Assembly: GCF_003121295.1 (NCBI RefSeq)
Contig: NZ_PHNC01000010.1
Span: forward strand, 186,001-250,000
Direction: 5' to 3'
Length of the DNA stretch: 64,000 nucleotides
DNA from: Streptomyces orinoci
GTDB taxonomy: Bacteria > Actinomycetota > Actinomycetes > Streptomycetales > Streptomycetaceae
The translations under genes and the position numbers were made by a program. Position 1 is the first letter of the stretch, and each line of letters begins with the position of its first letter. The notes below the pieces were generated by a model. That model was given only the letters and a program-made list of their open reading frames with translations. It searched no databases and had not been told where the DNA came from. Positions 47,610 through 57,745 of this stretch are shown here, piece by piece.

Positions 47610-47925
47610 GGGCCCGTATACCGGCGCTGCGGCTGCCGGGATCACCAGCACAAGCAGCTCGGATCACGCTGCCCACTGCTTCTCGCCGATCCTGATCACG
47701 GCGCCTGGACCTTCGGCGTCGACATCCCCCGAGGCATCCCAGGGCGCCACACCGTCCGTCGCGGCGGCTTCCCCGACCAGGACACAGCCGCGAAGGCCCT
47801 GCGGAGGCTGATCGAGACCGCAGGCGCGGGCCCCCTCGCGAACCCGAACCAGACGGCTGCGGATTACCTGAGCACCTGGCTCCAGGCCAAGGCCATGACG
47901 CTCAAGCCGACGACCACGGTCCGCT
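47610..47925 (+). pseudogene. Decayed site-specific integrase, N-terminal fragment 2
   Basis: One frame encodes V-Y-R-R-C-G-C-R-D, A-D-P-D-H-G-A-W-T-F-G-V-D-I-P, G-R-H-T-V-R-R-G-G-F-P, A-L-R-R-L-I-E-T-A-G-A-G and [11 protein letters not shown]. This is the zinc-ribbon-like start, arm-binding region and the beginning of the core-binding domain of an actinomycete tyrosine integrase. Homology ends at about 47925, where the sequence passes into antisense of the dhaK relic, so the catalytic domain is gone. It is the same family as the fragment at 35925-36080 and has the same orientation. Confidence 0.75.
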
Positions 47926-48485
47926 TAGATCGTCCAGCCGGCAGATGGTCACCATGGTCCCCGCCATGTCGAGCGAGGTGACGTAGTTGCCGACGAGCGT
48001 GCGGGCGACGGACAACCGCCGCTCGCCGGGCGCCCGATGCACCTCCGCCGCGTATCCGTACAGCTGGATCAGCGGGGTGCAGCCCGCCCCGTTGGCCAGG
48101 ACGAGTAGCGGCCCGGTTTGCCGGGATGCCCATCTCCAACTTCCCGTCGCCGGGCGGGAGTTCGCCAATCTGTCTGCCCTTCGCCGACGTCTCACACGCG
48201 GTGAGGGCCCGCCCCGAAGCCGGCCTACCGCTCGTTGACCCGGTGCGCGATGGCCTCCACCCGCTCCAGCGGCGACCCCTCCTTGGCGAGCTCGGCGGCC
48301 ATGTTGAAGTTGAGCACGTCGCCGGTGTAGTTCTTGACCACGGACAGCAATCCCGGCCGCTGTCCACGGCGGCGGCCGCCCGCACCATCCGATCGGGCCC
48401 CGGCGAGGTGAACACCTCCCCAGGGCAGGCGGCGTCCAGCATCCCGGGCCCCACGAACCCCACATGCAACGGCTCGCGGCCCGAA
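47925..48485 (-). pseudogene. dhaK: dhaK (dihydroxyacetone kinase) relic
   Basis: Pieces of DhaK are readable in order but in different phases: [56 protein letters not shown] and [11 protein letters not shown]. The N-terminal region with G-G-G-S-G-H is missing or garbled, and an internal segment is deleted, with at least two frameshifts and a TAG. The kinase cannot be made. No DhaL or DhaM partner is seen nearby. Confidence 0.75.
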
Positions 48486-48537
48486 CGCCGAGACCGGAGA
48501 CGGACGGGGTGCCCGTAGCGTGTCCCCGTCCGGCCCG

Positions 48538-50898
48538 TCACCTGTAGTCGCTCAACTCCTCGCCCTCCCCCCGAGCGACTCGCAGCCTTTGCCGCAGCTC
48601 CTCCAGCTCGGCAGCGGGGATCTCTTTCGCATTCCGCAGCGCCTGACGCACCCCAGGGCTCAGTTCGAGCCGGAAATCCACGGCATCCAGCACCGTTTCC
48701 CACTGCTCGCGACTCTTGCTCCCGAAGTATCCCTGCTCCGCCGCGATGAGGACGGCCGGCTCGACCGCCACCCCCTCCACCACCGCGCTCACCAACTGCC
48801 CGGGCAGGTCGCCATGTTTCCGTACGGCCGACCAGTATCGGGGGTCCACCTCCTTGCACAGCATCGCGTCCCAGACGTGGTCCGGGGCATCCGGCTGGGC
48901 GACCGCCACCAGTGCCGCAGGCGCCAGGCCGGCCTCATACGCCATGTCGAGCCTGGACAGGAACCCCTCGGCGACCCTCTTCTCCTCCTCGATGGCGTCC
49001 AGTACGACCCGCGGTATCTTCGCCCCGCCTTCCAGTGCCTTGAACACGGTGGGCGAGAACTTGATTCCGCGCAGTACGGCCCGGATCAGCTGGTCGGGCA
49101 CCTCATCTGTCTTCAGAACGTTGAGCAGTCCCTGCCCGTACGAGCGGGCATACTCGGACTCGGCCGGCGAGCGCTCCTCTCCCAACTCCTCATCGAGCAG
49201 CAGGTTGTTCGCCTGACCCGCTGCCACCCGTTTGAGGAGGAAGGGTGGAATCGTTCGCCCCTCGGCACAGAGGGATAGCAGCTTCTGCGGCACCGGCACG
49301 TTCTTGTCGATGGCGCTCAACAGTTCGTCCGGAATCCTCTGCCGGGCCTTGAACGCCTCGTGCATCGCTTCCGGCACGGACGACGGATTTTCGAGCAACT
49401 TCTTGGCGAGACCGTCCGGTACGTGGTTCTCCGCCAATAGTGCGTTCAGTAGTACGTCGAAGCCCGGCTCACTCTCCGCTTCGCGGGGCGACCGAAGAGC
49501 CGGCGGAAGCCTCCGCCGTGATCCCACGAGGTACTCCGCGAACTCGAAGGAGAAGCCGAGGTCGCGGAGCCTTTCCTTGGCCAGATCCGGAGGAAGTCCG
49601 AAATCGATGGGCACTTTATTCCGTTTCAATAGCTCCGTCTTCTTGGGACCTTTCCAGGGCGTCATCGTCTGGTTCGGCATGGTCAATGTGAAGCTGACAT
49701 CACAGAAGATGCGGAACTTGTACCCGTCCTTGGCGTGTCCCACCTCCTCGCCCCTCTCGTAATTCTGTTCCCGCGTAGTCGAGTTGGTGGTCCGGTATGT
49801 GCCGGAAGCGGAAGGGAGCACATTGCCGGAAATACCCGCAGGGCCGGTGGCACCCGTCAGGTAGTTCTTCGTCGCGCCGATCCCCGCCGTGACCGCCATT
49901 TCGGTCCCGCGCTGTTCGGCCGTCCGGCGGCCCTGCCGGTAGTTCACCCTGTGCTGTACTTCCTCCGGGCCCACGACATGTTCCACGCCAACACGGGTCA
50001 GCGTCACCTCGATATGGCAATTCTTCGACAGGTGCTTGTTCCTAATCGAATCGATCTTGACCGACAAGGAGCCTTCGAGAAGGCTCTTCGTTTGGCTCAC
50101 AAGATATTCCTTGAGCAGACTCTCCTTGATGGAGGTCATGTGCTTCTGTTGCAACAGCCGCTTGGGAAGCTTGACGATGATTTGTTCCCCCACGCCCGGC
50201 CAGTCCCACTCGATCCCGCGGGCGCTCGTCGGCACCGACAGCCGGCCGCCCTGCGCGCCCGTTGCCGTCTCCTCCCCGGCCCGCTGCACCGCCAGTTGGC
50301 CCCCGCTCGCGGGGGCGCCCGGCGCGCAATGGCCGCCCAGTGGCGGCGACTCCGTCAGCACACCGCGCGCCACCGCCTCCGCGGCCCGCTCATACCGGTC
50401 CGTGGGCTCGCTGACGCGGATGCCGTCCCCGCGGTCCACCCCGGCCACCGCTCCCGCGCGTTGCTGGAGCACATGGGTGAGTTCATGAGCGAGCACCTGC
50501 CGGCCCTGGCGGCTGTCAGGAGCGTACTGGCCGTGCCGGAAGACGATATGGGACCCGGCGGTGAAGGCGCGGGCGCCGACCGAGGCGGCCGCTTCGTCGG
50601 CGGCGGGGCCGGTGTGCACCCGCACATCCGAGAAGTCCGCGTTCATCCGTGGTTCCAACTCGGCACGGACACGCGAGTCAAGAGGCTGTCCGGGAGCGCG
50701 CAGCGGCCTCCATACGCGTGCCGCGCCGCCGCCTCCTCCTCGCAGCAGCCCGGCCGTTGCCGCGTTGCCCGCGGCGCGTTGCAGGCCGAGCAGCCCGGCG
50801 AGCGGGGACGAAGGGATATCGCCCCGCACGGTGGTGTGTTCGGGGACGTCGGTCGTCGGCCCGCCGGTGTGAGTGCCGGCACGCCGGGTCTTCTTCAT
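48538..50898 (-). CDS. DUF4157 (eCIS-associated) protein with helical-repeat C-terminus, candidate cargo
   Basis: Residues about 65-145 of this 786-residue protein form a DUF4157 domain: [27 protein letters not shown] and a zinc-protease-like [12 protein letters not shown]. This domain marks proteins linked to extracellular contractile injection systems. The middle (about 215-430) is unknown. From about 440 to the end, helical repeats of roughly 20 residues recur with I-P-x-x-L-L-x-A-I-type cores. ATG 50898 is chosen because AAAGGG precedes it. It is the last gene of the injection locus. I infer a cargo or loading factor; the C-terminal activity is unknown. Confidence 0.75.
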   Translation of the reverse strand: MKKTRRAGTHTGGPTTDVPEHTTVRGDIPSSPLAGLLGLQRAAGNAATAGLLRGGGGGAARVWRPLRAPGQPLDSRVRAELEPRMNADFSDVRVHTGPAADEAAASVGARAFTAGSHIVFRHGQYAPDSRQGRQVLAHELTHVLQQRAGAVAGVDRGDGIRVSEPTDRYERAAEAVARGVLTESPPLGGHCAPGAPASGGQLAVQRAGEETATGAQGGRLSVPTSARGIEWDWPGVGEQIIVKLPKRLLQQKHMTSIKESLLKEYLVSQTKSLLEGSLSVKIDSIRNKHLSKNCHIEVTLTRVGVEHVVGPEEVQHRVNYRQGRRTAEQRGTEMAVTAGIGATKNYLTGATGPAGISGNVLPSASGTYRTTNSTTREQNYERGEEVGHAKDGYKFRIFCDVSFTLTMPNQTMTPWKGPKKTELLKRNKVPIDFGLPPDLAKERLRDLGFSFEFAEYLVGSRRRLPPALRSPREAESEPGFDVLLNALLAENHVPDGLAKKLLENPSSVPEAMHEAFKARQRIPDELLSAIDKNVPVPQKLLSLCAEGRTIPPFLLKRVAAGQANNLLLDEELGEERSPAESEYARSYGQGLLNVLKTDEVPDQLIRAVLRGIKFSPTVFKALEGGAKIPRVVLDAIEEEKRVAEGFLSRLDMAYEAGLAPAALVAVAQPDAPDHVWDAMLCKEVDPRYWSAVRKHGDLPGQLVSAVVEGVAVEPAVLIAAEQGYFGSKSREQWETVLDAVDFRLELSPGVRQALRNAKEIPAAELEELRQRLRVARGEGEELSDYR

Positions 50899-50929
50899 GG
50901 CCCGTTCCCTTTCGCGTCGCATTCGGCCG

Positions 50930-51277
50930 TTACACCGCGGTCGTCTTCTGCTGCCCGGGGTCCCGGACGGTGAACAGGCCGCCCGGGACGCCGATTACGA
51001 GGCCGCTCGCATTGCCGAGCAGAGCTGGTTGGCCGCCGATGCGGAGTTTGGTGGCCGCGCCGGTCACGGCGCTCACCGTGGCGGTGCACTTCTTGTTGGG
51101 GCTGACGTCCTGGACGGCGCAGCCCTGGGCCGGACCACCGGCGACCTGCTTCCCGGTGAGGTCCGTGAGCACCAGCGCATACTGGCCCGCTATGCGTAAC
51201 TTCTGCTGCGAGGCGGCGAGTTGGACCTTTCCCTGGTGCGGGCAGCGGATGTCAGCCGAGGCCGTGAGTACCTGCAT
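50930..51277 (-). CDS. Small eCIS-associated protein, possibly PAAR-like
   Basis: This 115-residue protein starts M-Q-V-L-T-A-S-A-D-I-R-C-P-H-Q-G-K-V and has two similar halves, each with a K-L-R-I-A-G-Q-Y-A-L-V / K-L-R-I-G-G-Q-P-A-L-L strand. One Cys-His pair lies near the start and further Cys later. The repeated short strands and Cys/His resemble PAAR or DUF4280 spike-tip proteins, but the match is weak. GGGGAGG precedes ATG 51277, and it overlaps the ATPase gene end by 26 bases. No other PAAR candidate is visible in the locus, which raises the chance that this caps the spike. Confidence 0.5.
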   Translation of the reverse strand: MQVLTASADIRCPHQGKVQLAASQQKLRIAGQYALVLTDLTGKQVAGGPAQGCAVQDVSPNKKCTATVSAVTGAATKLRIGGQPALLGNASGLVIGVPGGLFTVRDPGQQKTTAV

Positions 51278-53381
51278 GCGTTCCTCCCCGGAAAGCCGAC
51301 GCCGTCAAGGCGCGCGAATCGCGGTTGCGGAAGTCCTCCTCCAGGACGAGCCGTCCCAGCTTGCGGAATTCCCCGCGGATGGCGTCCAGCAGATCCGCCA
51401 TGGTCACCGCACGGTTCTCCCCGGCCGCCCGGTAGGCGGCGGTGACCGCGCAGGCATGAATGCTGCCGCCGGTCATGGGAAAGTCCTGGGCCAGCCGGGC
51501 CAGGTCGACTTCGGGGTCGCGGGGCAGTCCCGGGCGCAGGCAGCGTTCCCATAGAACGGTGCGCTGGGTCTGGTCGGGTGCGGAGAAGGTGATCCGCACA
51601 TCGAGGCGGCGGGTGAAGGCCGGGTCGATATGGGCCGCAAGGTTGGTGGTGAGAATGGCGATGCCGTCGAATGCCTCCATGCGCTGGAGCAGATAGGCCG
51701 TCTCGATGTTGGCATAGCGGTCATGGGCGTCATCGACCTCCGACCGCTTGCCGAACAACGCATCGGCCTCGTCGAAGAGCAGCACGGCGTTGAGGGCGTC
51801 CGCCTCGTCGAAGACCCGTTGCAGGTTCTTCTCCGTCTCACCGATGTATTTGTCCACGACCCCGGCCAGATTGACGACATAGAGGTCGAGCCCCAGGTCC
51901 GCGGCGATGACCTCCGCGGCCAGCGTCTTTCCCGTGCCGGACTCGCCGGCGAAGAGCGCGCAGACCGCCCGGCCGCGTCCGCCGCCGGGTCGCATCGCCC
52001 ATTCCCCCAGCACCCGGTCCCGGTGCCGGGCCCGCGTGGCCAGTTCGCGCAGCAGTTGGCGGGTGGCGTCGTCCACCACCAAGTCGGCCCAGTCCACGGC
52101 GGGTTCCACCCGGCGGGCCAGCCGCCTCAGCCGCGCCCCGGCTGTGGCGCGCACACCGGCCCGCAGCTGGGCGGGGCGCACCGGCCCGCCGTCCAGGGCC
52201 GCGTACCGGGCCGCGGTCCGAACGGCCCGGCGTATGTCCTCCGCCCCCAGGCGGTAGGCATCCATGGCGTCCGGCGGCAGATCGACGGTGCAAGCCTGGC
52301 CGTTGAGTTCGGCCCGCCACAATGCCGAGCGTTCGGCGGGCGTGAGGGGCGGTACCCGGACGCTCAGGGGCGGCTCGGCACACCAGCGGGAATCCCAGTC
52401 GTCCGGGCCGGTGAACACCACGGGGAGGTGCGAGGCGGCCGACATCAGCACGGTGAGCACCCGGCCTGCCTCCGGGGAGATGTCGCCCTGGACCGGGCCG
52501 ACCACCATCCCCGCGCCGGTCAGCCGCGCCTCGCGCACCGCCTCCTCGGCGAGAGCCGCTGCCCGCGGCTGGGTGAGCAGTGCGGGAAGGCCCACGAGGA
52601 GCGCCGGCCGCCCCATGGCGGCCAGGGCCGACTCACCGGCTGTGTCGTTCCCGTGGAGATGAAGGGCGCAGGGCGCGGCGGTGAGCAGGGCGGCGACTCG
52701 TCGCGCGAGCGCGCGGACGGTGCCGGGAGCCTCGGCCGCCGGCCGGGTCGAAGGACGGGCGAATGGGGCCAGTTCCGCGCCCGGCTGGTCATCACCCAGC
52801 AGATATGCGGTGATCCGGTCCGGGACCCGTAACACCCGGGTGAGGAAAGGTCGTTGGGTGTCCTCCACCTCCAGCAGCCGTCCGGCGCGGAGGGGCGCGG
52901 TGCCGGAGAAGCGGGAACGGGCCGCGCCATCGGCCGGATCCCTGCCATTGAGCTCAAGGGCGAGTCCGATGGTGGCGCGACGGGCGGCGACATCGTCGTG
53001 GAGGTAGCCATAGAGGCGTTCGAAGCGGGCGTCCAGGTCGGGGATGAGCGCGGTCAGCAGAATGTCCGTGTCCAGCGCGGTGAGCCCGAACTCGCCTGCC
53101 AGCGAGCGCAGTCGGATGCGCGCCCCGGCTCGTTCCGCCCGGTCGGCGGCCTCTTCGACGGCGGCGAGGCGTGCCCGCTCCGCCGGGTCACCGGGCAGCG
53201 GGCCACGGGGCGCGGAGGTGAGCAGGGCGTTGGCCAGGTCGTCGTCTATATACAACCCTCGGTAGGGGTCCGCGATCCGGCCGGGTTCCCGCGCCGCGCG
53301 CTCCGCTACCGCCCGGCTGACCCGCTGCCCGGTCAGCGCGAGACGGCCGCGCAGATGTGCCAGGGACTCATCGGCCGTCAT
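51252..53381 (-). CDS. AAA+ ATPase of the contractile injection system (Pvc15/Afp15-like)
   Basis: This 709-residue protein has a variable N-terminal part (about 1-440) containing a vestigial ATPase-like module. A canonical AAA+ domain follows: Walker A A-G-E-S-G-T-G-K-T, Walker B L-L-F-D-E-A-D-A-L-F-G-K-R-S, sensor I-L-T-T-N-L and arginine finger R-R-L-D-V-R. Homologues in Photorhabdus virulence cassettes and antifeeding prophages are needed for particle assembly or loading. The ATG overlaps the DUF4255 stop (ATGA). The product is cytosolic. Confidence 0.88.
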   Translation of the reverse strand: MTADESLAHLRGRLALTGQRVSRAVAERAAREPGRIADPYRGLYIDDDLANALLTSAPRGPLPGDPAERARLAAVEEAADRAERAGARIRLRSLAGEFGLTALDTDILLTALIPDLDARFERLYGYLHDDVAARRATIGLALELNGRDPADGAARSRFSGTAPLRAGRLLEVEDTQRPFLTRVLRVPDRITAYLLGDDQPGAELAPFARPSTRPAAEAPGTVRALARRVAALLTAAPCALHLHGNDTAGESALAAMGRPALLVGLPALLTQPRAAALAEEAVREARLTGAGMVVGPVQGDISPEAGRVLTVLMSAASHLPVVFTGPDDWDSRWCAEPPLSVRVPPLTPAERSALWRAELNGQACTVDLPPDAMDAYRLGAEDIRRAVRTAARYAALDGGPVRPAQLRAGVRATAGARLRRLARRVEPAVDWADLVVDDATRQLLRELATRARHRDRVLGEWAMRPGGGRGRAVCALFAGESGTGKTLAAEVIAADLGLDLYVVNLAGVVDKYIGETEKNLQRVFDEADALNAVLLFDEADALFGKRSEVDDAHDRYANIETAYLLQRMEAFDGIAILTTNLAAHIDPAFTRRLDVRITFSAPDQTQRTVLWERCLRPGLPRDPEVDLARLAQDFPMTGGSIHACAVTAAYRAAGENRAVTMADLLDAIRGEFRKLGRLVLEEDFRNRDSRALTASAFRGGTHAGTHGLG

Positions 53382-54157
53382 CGTTCCCCCTTGGCCCAAC
53401 GGTCCTTGGGGATGATCTCCCGCTGCTCGGGCAGCGGTCCCGGTGCACCGGTGTGCGGGACCCGGCCGTAGCGCAGCCGCTGCGGATAGTCCCGGTTGTC
53501 GTCCAGGACCCGTACGGTGAAGGTCTCCAGGGCAACGGTGACGACCAGGTCGACGAACGGGCGGGGTGCGGTGCCCAGCGCGGACCACAGCTCGCTGACG
53601 CTGCGGTTCTCCGGGGGCTGGGCGAGGGTGAGGAGCGTGAGCGGACGCAGCCTGGCCACATTCTGGCCGATGGTGGGGTCGTCCGAGGGGGACGGCCAGA
53701 CCGGGCTGAACGGCGAGGTCCCGTCCTCCCTGACATACAGCGGCAGACTCTCCTCGCGGGCCAGCGTGGTGAGCATCGCTTCCAGCATCCGGTGGGCCTG
53801 GAGCGGGTCACTCGACCAGGCCGTCACCATGTACGAGAGGCGGAAATAGCGAGGTGGTTGGTGCCAGGCGCGGTAACGGGCGCGAGTGCCGCCGGCGTCG
53901 TCGGGCAGGGGCGTGAGCCGGTTGGGATCCGTCGCCTCTTCCACCAGCCGGATCATCCCGTTCTGCCGCCTGCCGGTGTCCTCACGCACCTCGTACAGAT
54001 AGAAGTTGATCTCCGGCCGGCCGGGCTTTCCCTCGCCGGTCCGCTGTTTCGCCCAGGCTCCGTCCGGGATGTCGAAGGTGATGTCGCATGCCGTGCCCAT
54101 CAGCCGCATGGCGCTCTCGGCCTTGTCCGTCAGCAGCGCGTCGATGCCGTCGATCAC
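53378..54157 (-). CDS. DUF4255 protein (Pvc16/Afp16-like tube or sheath terminator)
   Basis: This 259-residue protein has the DUF4255 N-terminal pattern: I-D-G-I-D-A-L-L, I-T-F-D-I-P-D-G-A-W-A, P-E-I-N-F-Y-L-Y-E-V-R-E-D and Y-F-R-L-S-Y-M-V-T-A-W. Afp16-like proteins cap the inner tube and set its length. The GTG start at 54157 overlaps the baseplate gene stop, and its own stop overlaps the ATPase start, so three genes are translationally coupled. Confidence 0.85.
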   Translation of the reverse strand: MIDGIDALLTDKAESAMRLMGTACDITFDIPDGAWAKQRTGEGKPGRPEINFYLYEVREDTGRRQNGMIRLVEEATDPNRLTPLPDDAGGTRARYRAWHQPPRYFRLSYMVTAWSSDPLQAHRMLEAMLTTLAREESLPLYVREDGTSPFSPVWPSPSDDPTIGQNVARLRPLTLLTLAQPPENRSVSELWSALGTAPRPFVDLVVTVALETFTVRVLDDNRDYPQRLRYGRVPHTGAPGPLPEQREIIPKDRWAKGER

Positions 54158-57100
54158 TTCCCCGTTCCTTTCCCCAACGGTGCCGCGGTGACCACGCCGA
54201 TGGCATGCCCGGCGGAGAACACCGTGGCGTACGGGCCCACAACAACCTTCTCGACGGCGTCTCCGGCCTGATGGGTGGCCGGGTCGACGCGATGCAAGGT
54301 GACCGTACGGACCAGCGCCACCCCCGGCAGCCTGGACAGTTCCCCGTAGGCCTCGCCGAGGAGCACCGGGCGGCCGAGCGGCCGGCCGGCGCCATGGGGG
54401 CCGTCCAGGGGGCTGAAGTAGCGGTACAGGGCGGACAGTGCGGCCTGCCGTAGTCCCTCATGCGCGGCGGGCGGCAGATGCGCCTCGGCTTCCAGGACCG
54501 CTCGCACCTGGATCCAGACATAGCCGGGCGGGCCGACTGTAACGGTCACCCCTGGTGGCTGCACCCGCCGCAGTGCCCGGCGCACGGCTTCGGTGACCTC
54601 CGGGGAGGGGGTGAGCCGGTCGTAGGCAATGCGGCCGATGGCGTCCGGGGTGACCGCGGGGATGACGAGCAGATGGACATCGCCGGTGGGGCGCGGGCGG
54701 GTGTGGGCATGGGCACCACCGGTGAAACATCCGGCCGGGCGGGCGGTCACCGATGTCTTGTGCTCCGAGGTGAGGAGCGTCAGCTGGGTGTCCACGAAGT
54801 GCGGACCCTCGGAGAGGTTACCCAGAGTGGTGGTGTAATGCTTGACGGTCAGCGCGGTGCCGGCGGCCGGCCGGGCACCGCATCGGACCGATGTGCCATC
54901 CTCTTCGGTCAGTTCGGGCCCGAAGTACAGCTGCCCGGTGTTCCGGTCGATGACCACGTGGCGGTCGTTCCTGCCCGAGGCGAGGAAGGATTCGACGACC
55001 CGCCAATTCCCCTTCGCCGAGGTCGAGATGACCGGCGGGGGGCCGTACCAGGGAGTCGGCAGAGGGGACTTGACACGGCCGTCACCGCCGATCGTCACCT
55101 CGATGTCTCCATGCCGCTTGACCTGAATCGCGTTGACCACGCCTCGGGCGCGTACCGCCGCCACCTGTCGGACCACGAATGCGATGCCGGCCGGCTTACG
55201 CACGGTGCAGCGCAGCCAGTGTCCGCGGGACGGAGACGGGCCGGCCTCGGGCGGTACCGGTCCCGCGCCCGGAAAGTCCTTGACCGGAATGCTGATGACC
55301 GCGGGGACCGTGGTGCGTTTGTCTTTGCCGACGGCGAGTGTGTGCTCGTGGCAGTGCTTCCATGCGCCGCTCCAGACCTCCCAGGCCAAGGTGGCGCTGT
55401 CCTTTTCGTGAAGGAGGGTGATCTGGTCGAAGCGGACCCGCAGTACCAGCACCCCGGCTGTGGCGCTCAGCGCGTCCCACGGCAGTCCCACGAGAAAGCG
55501 TTCCGACACCCGCGGTGGCTCCAAAAGCGGCGGCAGTGGCCGGAGTTCCGCGGTCTCGGGCCCCAGCCTCAGCGACTGTGAGGTTTCCACCGTCACCTTG
55601 ACCTCTTCCCGGGAGAGACGGACGACCTTGCCTTCCAGGGCCGTGCCCCTGGGGATCTCCACCGTCCCGGCCCGGTCCCGGACATCATCGGCGAGGGTGA
55701 ACCCGACCTCAGTAAGGCTCGGTTGGGCGCTGTCCTGGATCCCCACCGGGTCCAGCAGGGCCATGGCACCGGCGGGCAGGCAATGCGCCCTTGCCACCCC
55801 GGCCCCGGCATCGACGGCCACCCGCTCGTATTCCTGCCGGGTGACGGCGCGCCACCGGGCGGGCAGCCCCATCGGGGGGCGGTAGGCCCGCGAGGGCGGC
55901 TGCGGGTCGGCCCCGCCGGTGGCCGGGTTCTCGTTCCAGGCGGCGGCCACCCCGGGCCGTGGGGTGCGCAGTACGGTCAGCGCCCGTGCGGGGACGTTTC
56001 CGGCCGAGCCACCGCCCGTGAGGTACCGGCGTACCCGGATCACCGCCCCGGAAGGCGGAACGGCCCCGTACTGGCGCGGGCCGCCGGGTTCGGTCACCCG
56101 CGGGCCGAAGGCCAGCTCACCGGTGCCCCCGCTCACCATGGCGTGGCGGGAGGCGGGGCCGGAGTCGGCGAAGGTGTCCACCAACTCCCAGTAGGTGAGC
56201 TCGCCTTCGCCGGAGATCACCTCGACCACGATGGGCCAGCCCTCCGGCAGCGGTGGATGAGCGAAGGAGAAGCGCTGGCCGGGGGTTCCGTCCGAGACAC
56301 CCAGCACCTCGCCGTCGATCAGTTCCCCTTGCACCGCGGGCACGGTGGCGGTGGTGGGCGTACGGAGTTCCAGCGCGCTGACCGACAGGCCGCGTTTGGC
56401 CTCCCCGGACAGGGCGTACCGCAGCAGATCGGCGTCGTACCGCGTGGGACCGGCGTTCGCGGAGTGCCCGGTCAGCCGGGTCCTGGCCGGGGCACAGACG
56501 GGCACCCTCAGCGTGACCTGACCGCTCCGGGTGAGCCCGCCCGTGGTGTCCTCGACCACCGAGCACGGTGCCCACCCCGCCCCATGCCATGCCTGCCATT
56601 CCCCTGCCGTAACAGCGGTGTTGTCCTTGGGTACTTGGACGCCGAGCGTCAGCACTTGCCCCGGGGCGAGGCCGCGCGCCAGGATCAGCACACCTTCACC
56701 GGCCTTCAACGGTGCGGGCAGCCCCAAGGGATCGAGGTCCGCCGTCACCACCCCGCCCGGCCAGCTGATGTCCCGGGCCACACCGGATCGCAGCAGCGCG
56801 CAACCGTGGAAGCGCGCGTCGGTCAGCGTGGTGAACACGACCGGCGGCGGGCCGCCGGTGGGCGCGGTGGCGACCTGGGTACCCGCCGGCACGACGACCT
56901 CGGTGACGGCAGGCGCCGACAGCCGGAAGGTGATCTCGGTACGGGCCGGGGCGGCCGGGTGGGGGCGCACACCCACCCGTTCCAGGGCGGCCAGCCGGTG
57001 CTTCTCCGGTACGCGCGCCAGGCGTTGGCGCAGCTCGTCGGCGATCGCGGTGCAGACCTCGATCAACGCGCTGCCGGGATCGACGGTCAACTTCCCTGCC

Positions 57101-57714
57101 TGCTGCGGCGCTTCCGTGGCATGGTCGGGCTCGGCGGGTTGCCGGAGCACCGGCGTGGCGGCGGCCGGGATCTGCCCGGCGGATCCCTTCGTCTTAGCAC
57201 CCGCCACCTCCGTCCTACCGCCCAGATGGGCCGGGCAGTGCCGGGCCACCAGCCGGGCCAGCCGCCGCCGCTGCTCCGCGTCGGCTCCGGTGTCTGCCTG
57301 GGCGACGACACGGACCGCCCGCGCACCGGTGAACCGCGCCGGCGCGGTCTGGCCGGCCAGGACGACGCCGCCCGGTTCTTCGAGCGTCAATTCCCAGCCG
57401 TGGAGTTGACGCGCTTCGTTCAGCAGGGCATCGGCCGTGCCGGCGCCCGCCGCATACTCGGCCGCCGTCTCCACGGCCGTCCGCACAAGTGCGTCGTCCC
57501 AGCCCGGTTCGACGGGTGCTCCCACCGACCATGCCAGCCAGGCAAGCGAGTCGGCAGGGGCCGACCGGGGGGCGAAGCGGTCGGGCAGGGTGTCCAGAAA
57601 GCCGAAGACCGGGGCGAGCAGCTCATCGAGGCGCTTGGCGAACTCCTTGACCAACGGGTCCGCCGCATAGACGGCGGGCAGAGCGTCACTGACTTTGGGA
57701 ACGTCCTGGGCCAT
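54154..57714 (-). CDS. Large baseplate protein: tail protein I-like head fused to J-like region (Pvc12-like)
   Basis: This is a 1186-residue protein. Residues 1-170 resemble phage tail protein I (L-P-A-V-Y-A-A-D-P-L-V, A-W-L-A-W-S-V-G-A-P-V-E). From about residue 200 a long baseplate J-like region follows, with E-I-T-F-R-L-S-A-P, T-G-E-L-A-F-G-P-R-V, R-V-R-R-Y-L-T-G-G-G-S-A-G-N-V-P and a later repeat of this arrangement (G-Q-L-Y-F-G-P-E-L). The C-terminal 200 residues have V-T-E-A-V-R-R-A-L-R-R and Y-F-S-P-L-D-G-P. Such proteins form the wedges of eCIS baseplates. ATG 57714 is supported by the start of the tail-I-like domain. Confidence 0.83.
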   Translation of the reverse strand: MAQDVPKVSDALPAVYAADPLVKEFAKRLDELLAPVFGFLDTLPDRFAPRSAPADSLAWLAWSVGAPVEPGWDDALVRTAVETAAEYAAGAGTADALLNEARQLHGWELTLEEPGGVVLAGQTAPARFTGARAVRVVAQADTGADAEQRRRLARLVARHCPAHLGGRTEVAGAKTKGSAGQIPAAATPVLRQPAEPDHATEAPQQAGKLTVDPGSALIEVCTAIADELRQRLARVPEKHRLAALERVGVRPHPAAPARTEITFRLSAPAVTEVVVPAGTQVATAPTGGPPPVVFTTLTDARFHGCALLRSGVARDISWPGGVVTADLDPLGLPAPLKAGEGVLILARGLAPGQVLTLGVQVPKDNTAVTAGEWQAWHGAGWAPCSVVEDTTGGLTRSGQVTLRVPVCAPARTRLTGHSANAGPTRYDADLLRYALSGEAKRGLSVSALELRTPTTATVPAVQGELIDGEVLGVSDGTPGQRFSFAHPPLPEGWPIVVEVISGEGELTYWELVDTFADSGPASRHAMVSGGTGELAFGPRVTEPGGPRQYGAVPPSGAVIRVRRYLTGGGSAGNVPARALTVLRTPRPGVAAAWNENPATGGADPQPPSRAYRPPMGLPARWRAVTRQEYERVAVDAGAGVARAHCLPAGAMALLDPVGIQDSAQPSLTEVGFTLADDVRDRAGTVEIPRGTALEGKVVRLSREEVKVTVETSQSLRLGPETAELRPLPPLLEPPRVSERFLVGLPWDALSATAGVLVLRVRFDQITLLHEKDSATLAWEVWSGAWKHCHEHTLAVGKDKRTTVPAVISIPVKDFPGAGPVPPEAGPSPSRGHWLRCTVRKPAGIAFVVRQVAAVRARGVVNAIQVKRHGDIEVTIGGDGRVKSPLPTPWYGPPPVISTSAKGNWRVVESFLASGRNDRHVVIDRNTGQLYFGPELTEEDGTSVRCGARPAAGTALTVKHYTTTLGNLSEGPHFVDTQLTLLTSEHKTSVTARPAGCFTGGAHAHTRPRPTGDVHLLVIPAVTPDAIGRIAYDRLTPSPEVTEAVRRALRRVQPPGVTVTVGPPGYVWIQVRAVLEAEAHLPPAAHEGLRQAALSALYRYFSPLDGPHGAGRPLGRPVLLGEAYGELSRLPGVALVRTVTLHRVDPATHQAGDAVEKVVVGPYATVFSAGHAIGVVTAAPLGKGTGK

Positions 57715-57745
57715 CGGCTCTTCCCTCTCCCCTGGCCGGGGGTGT

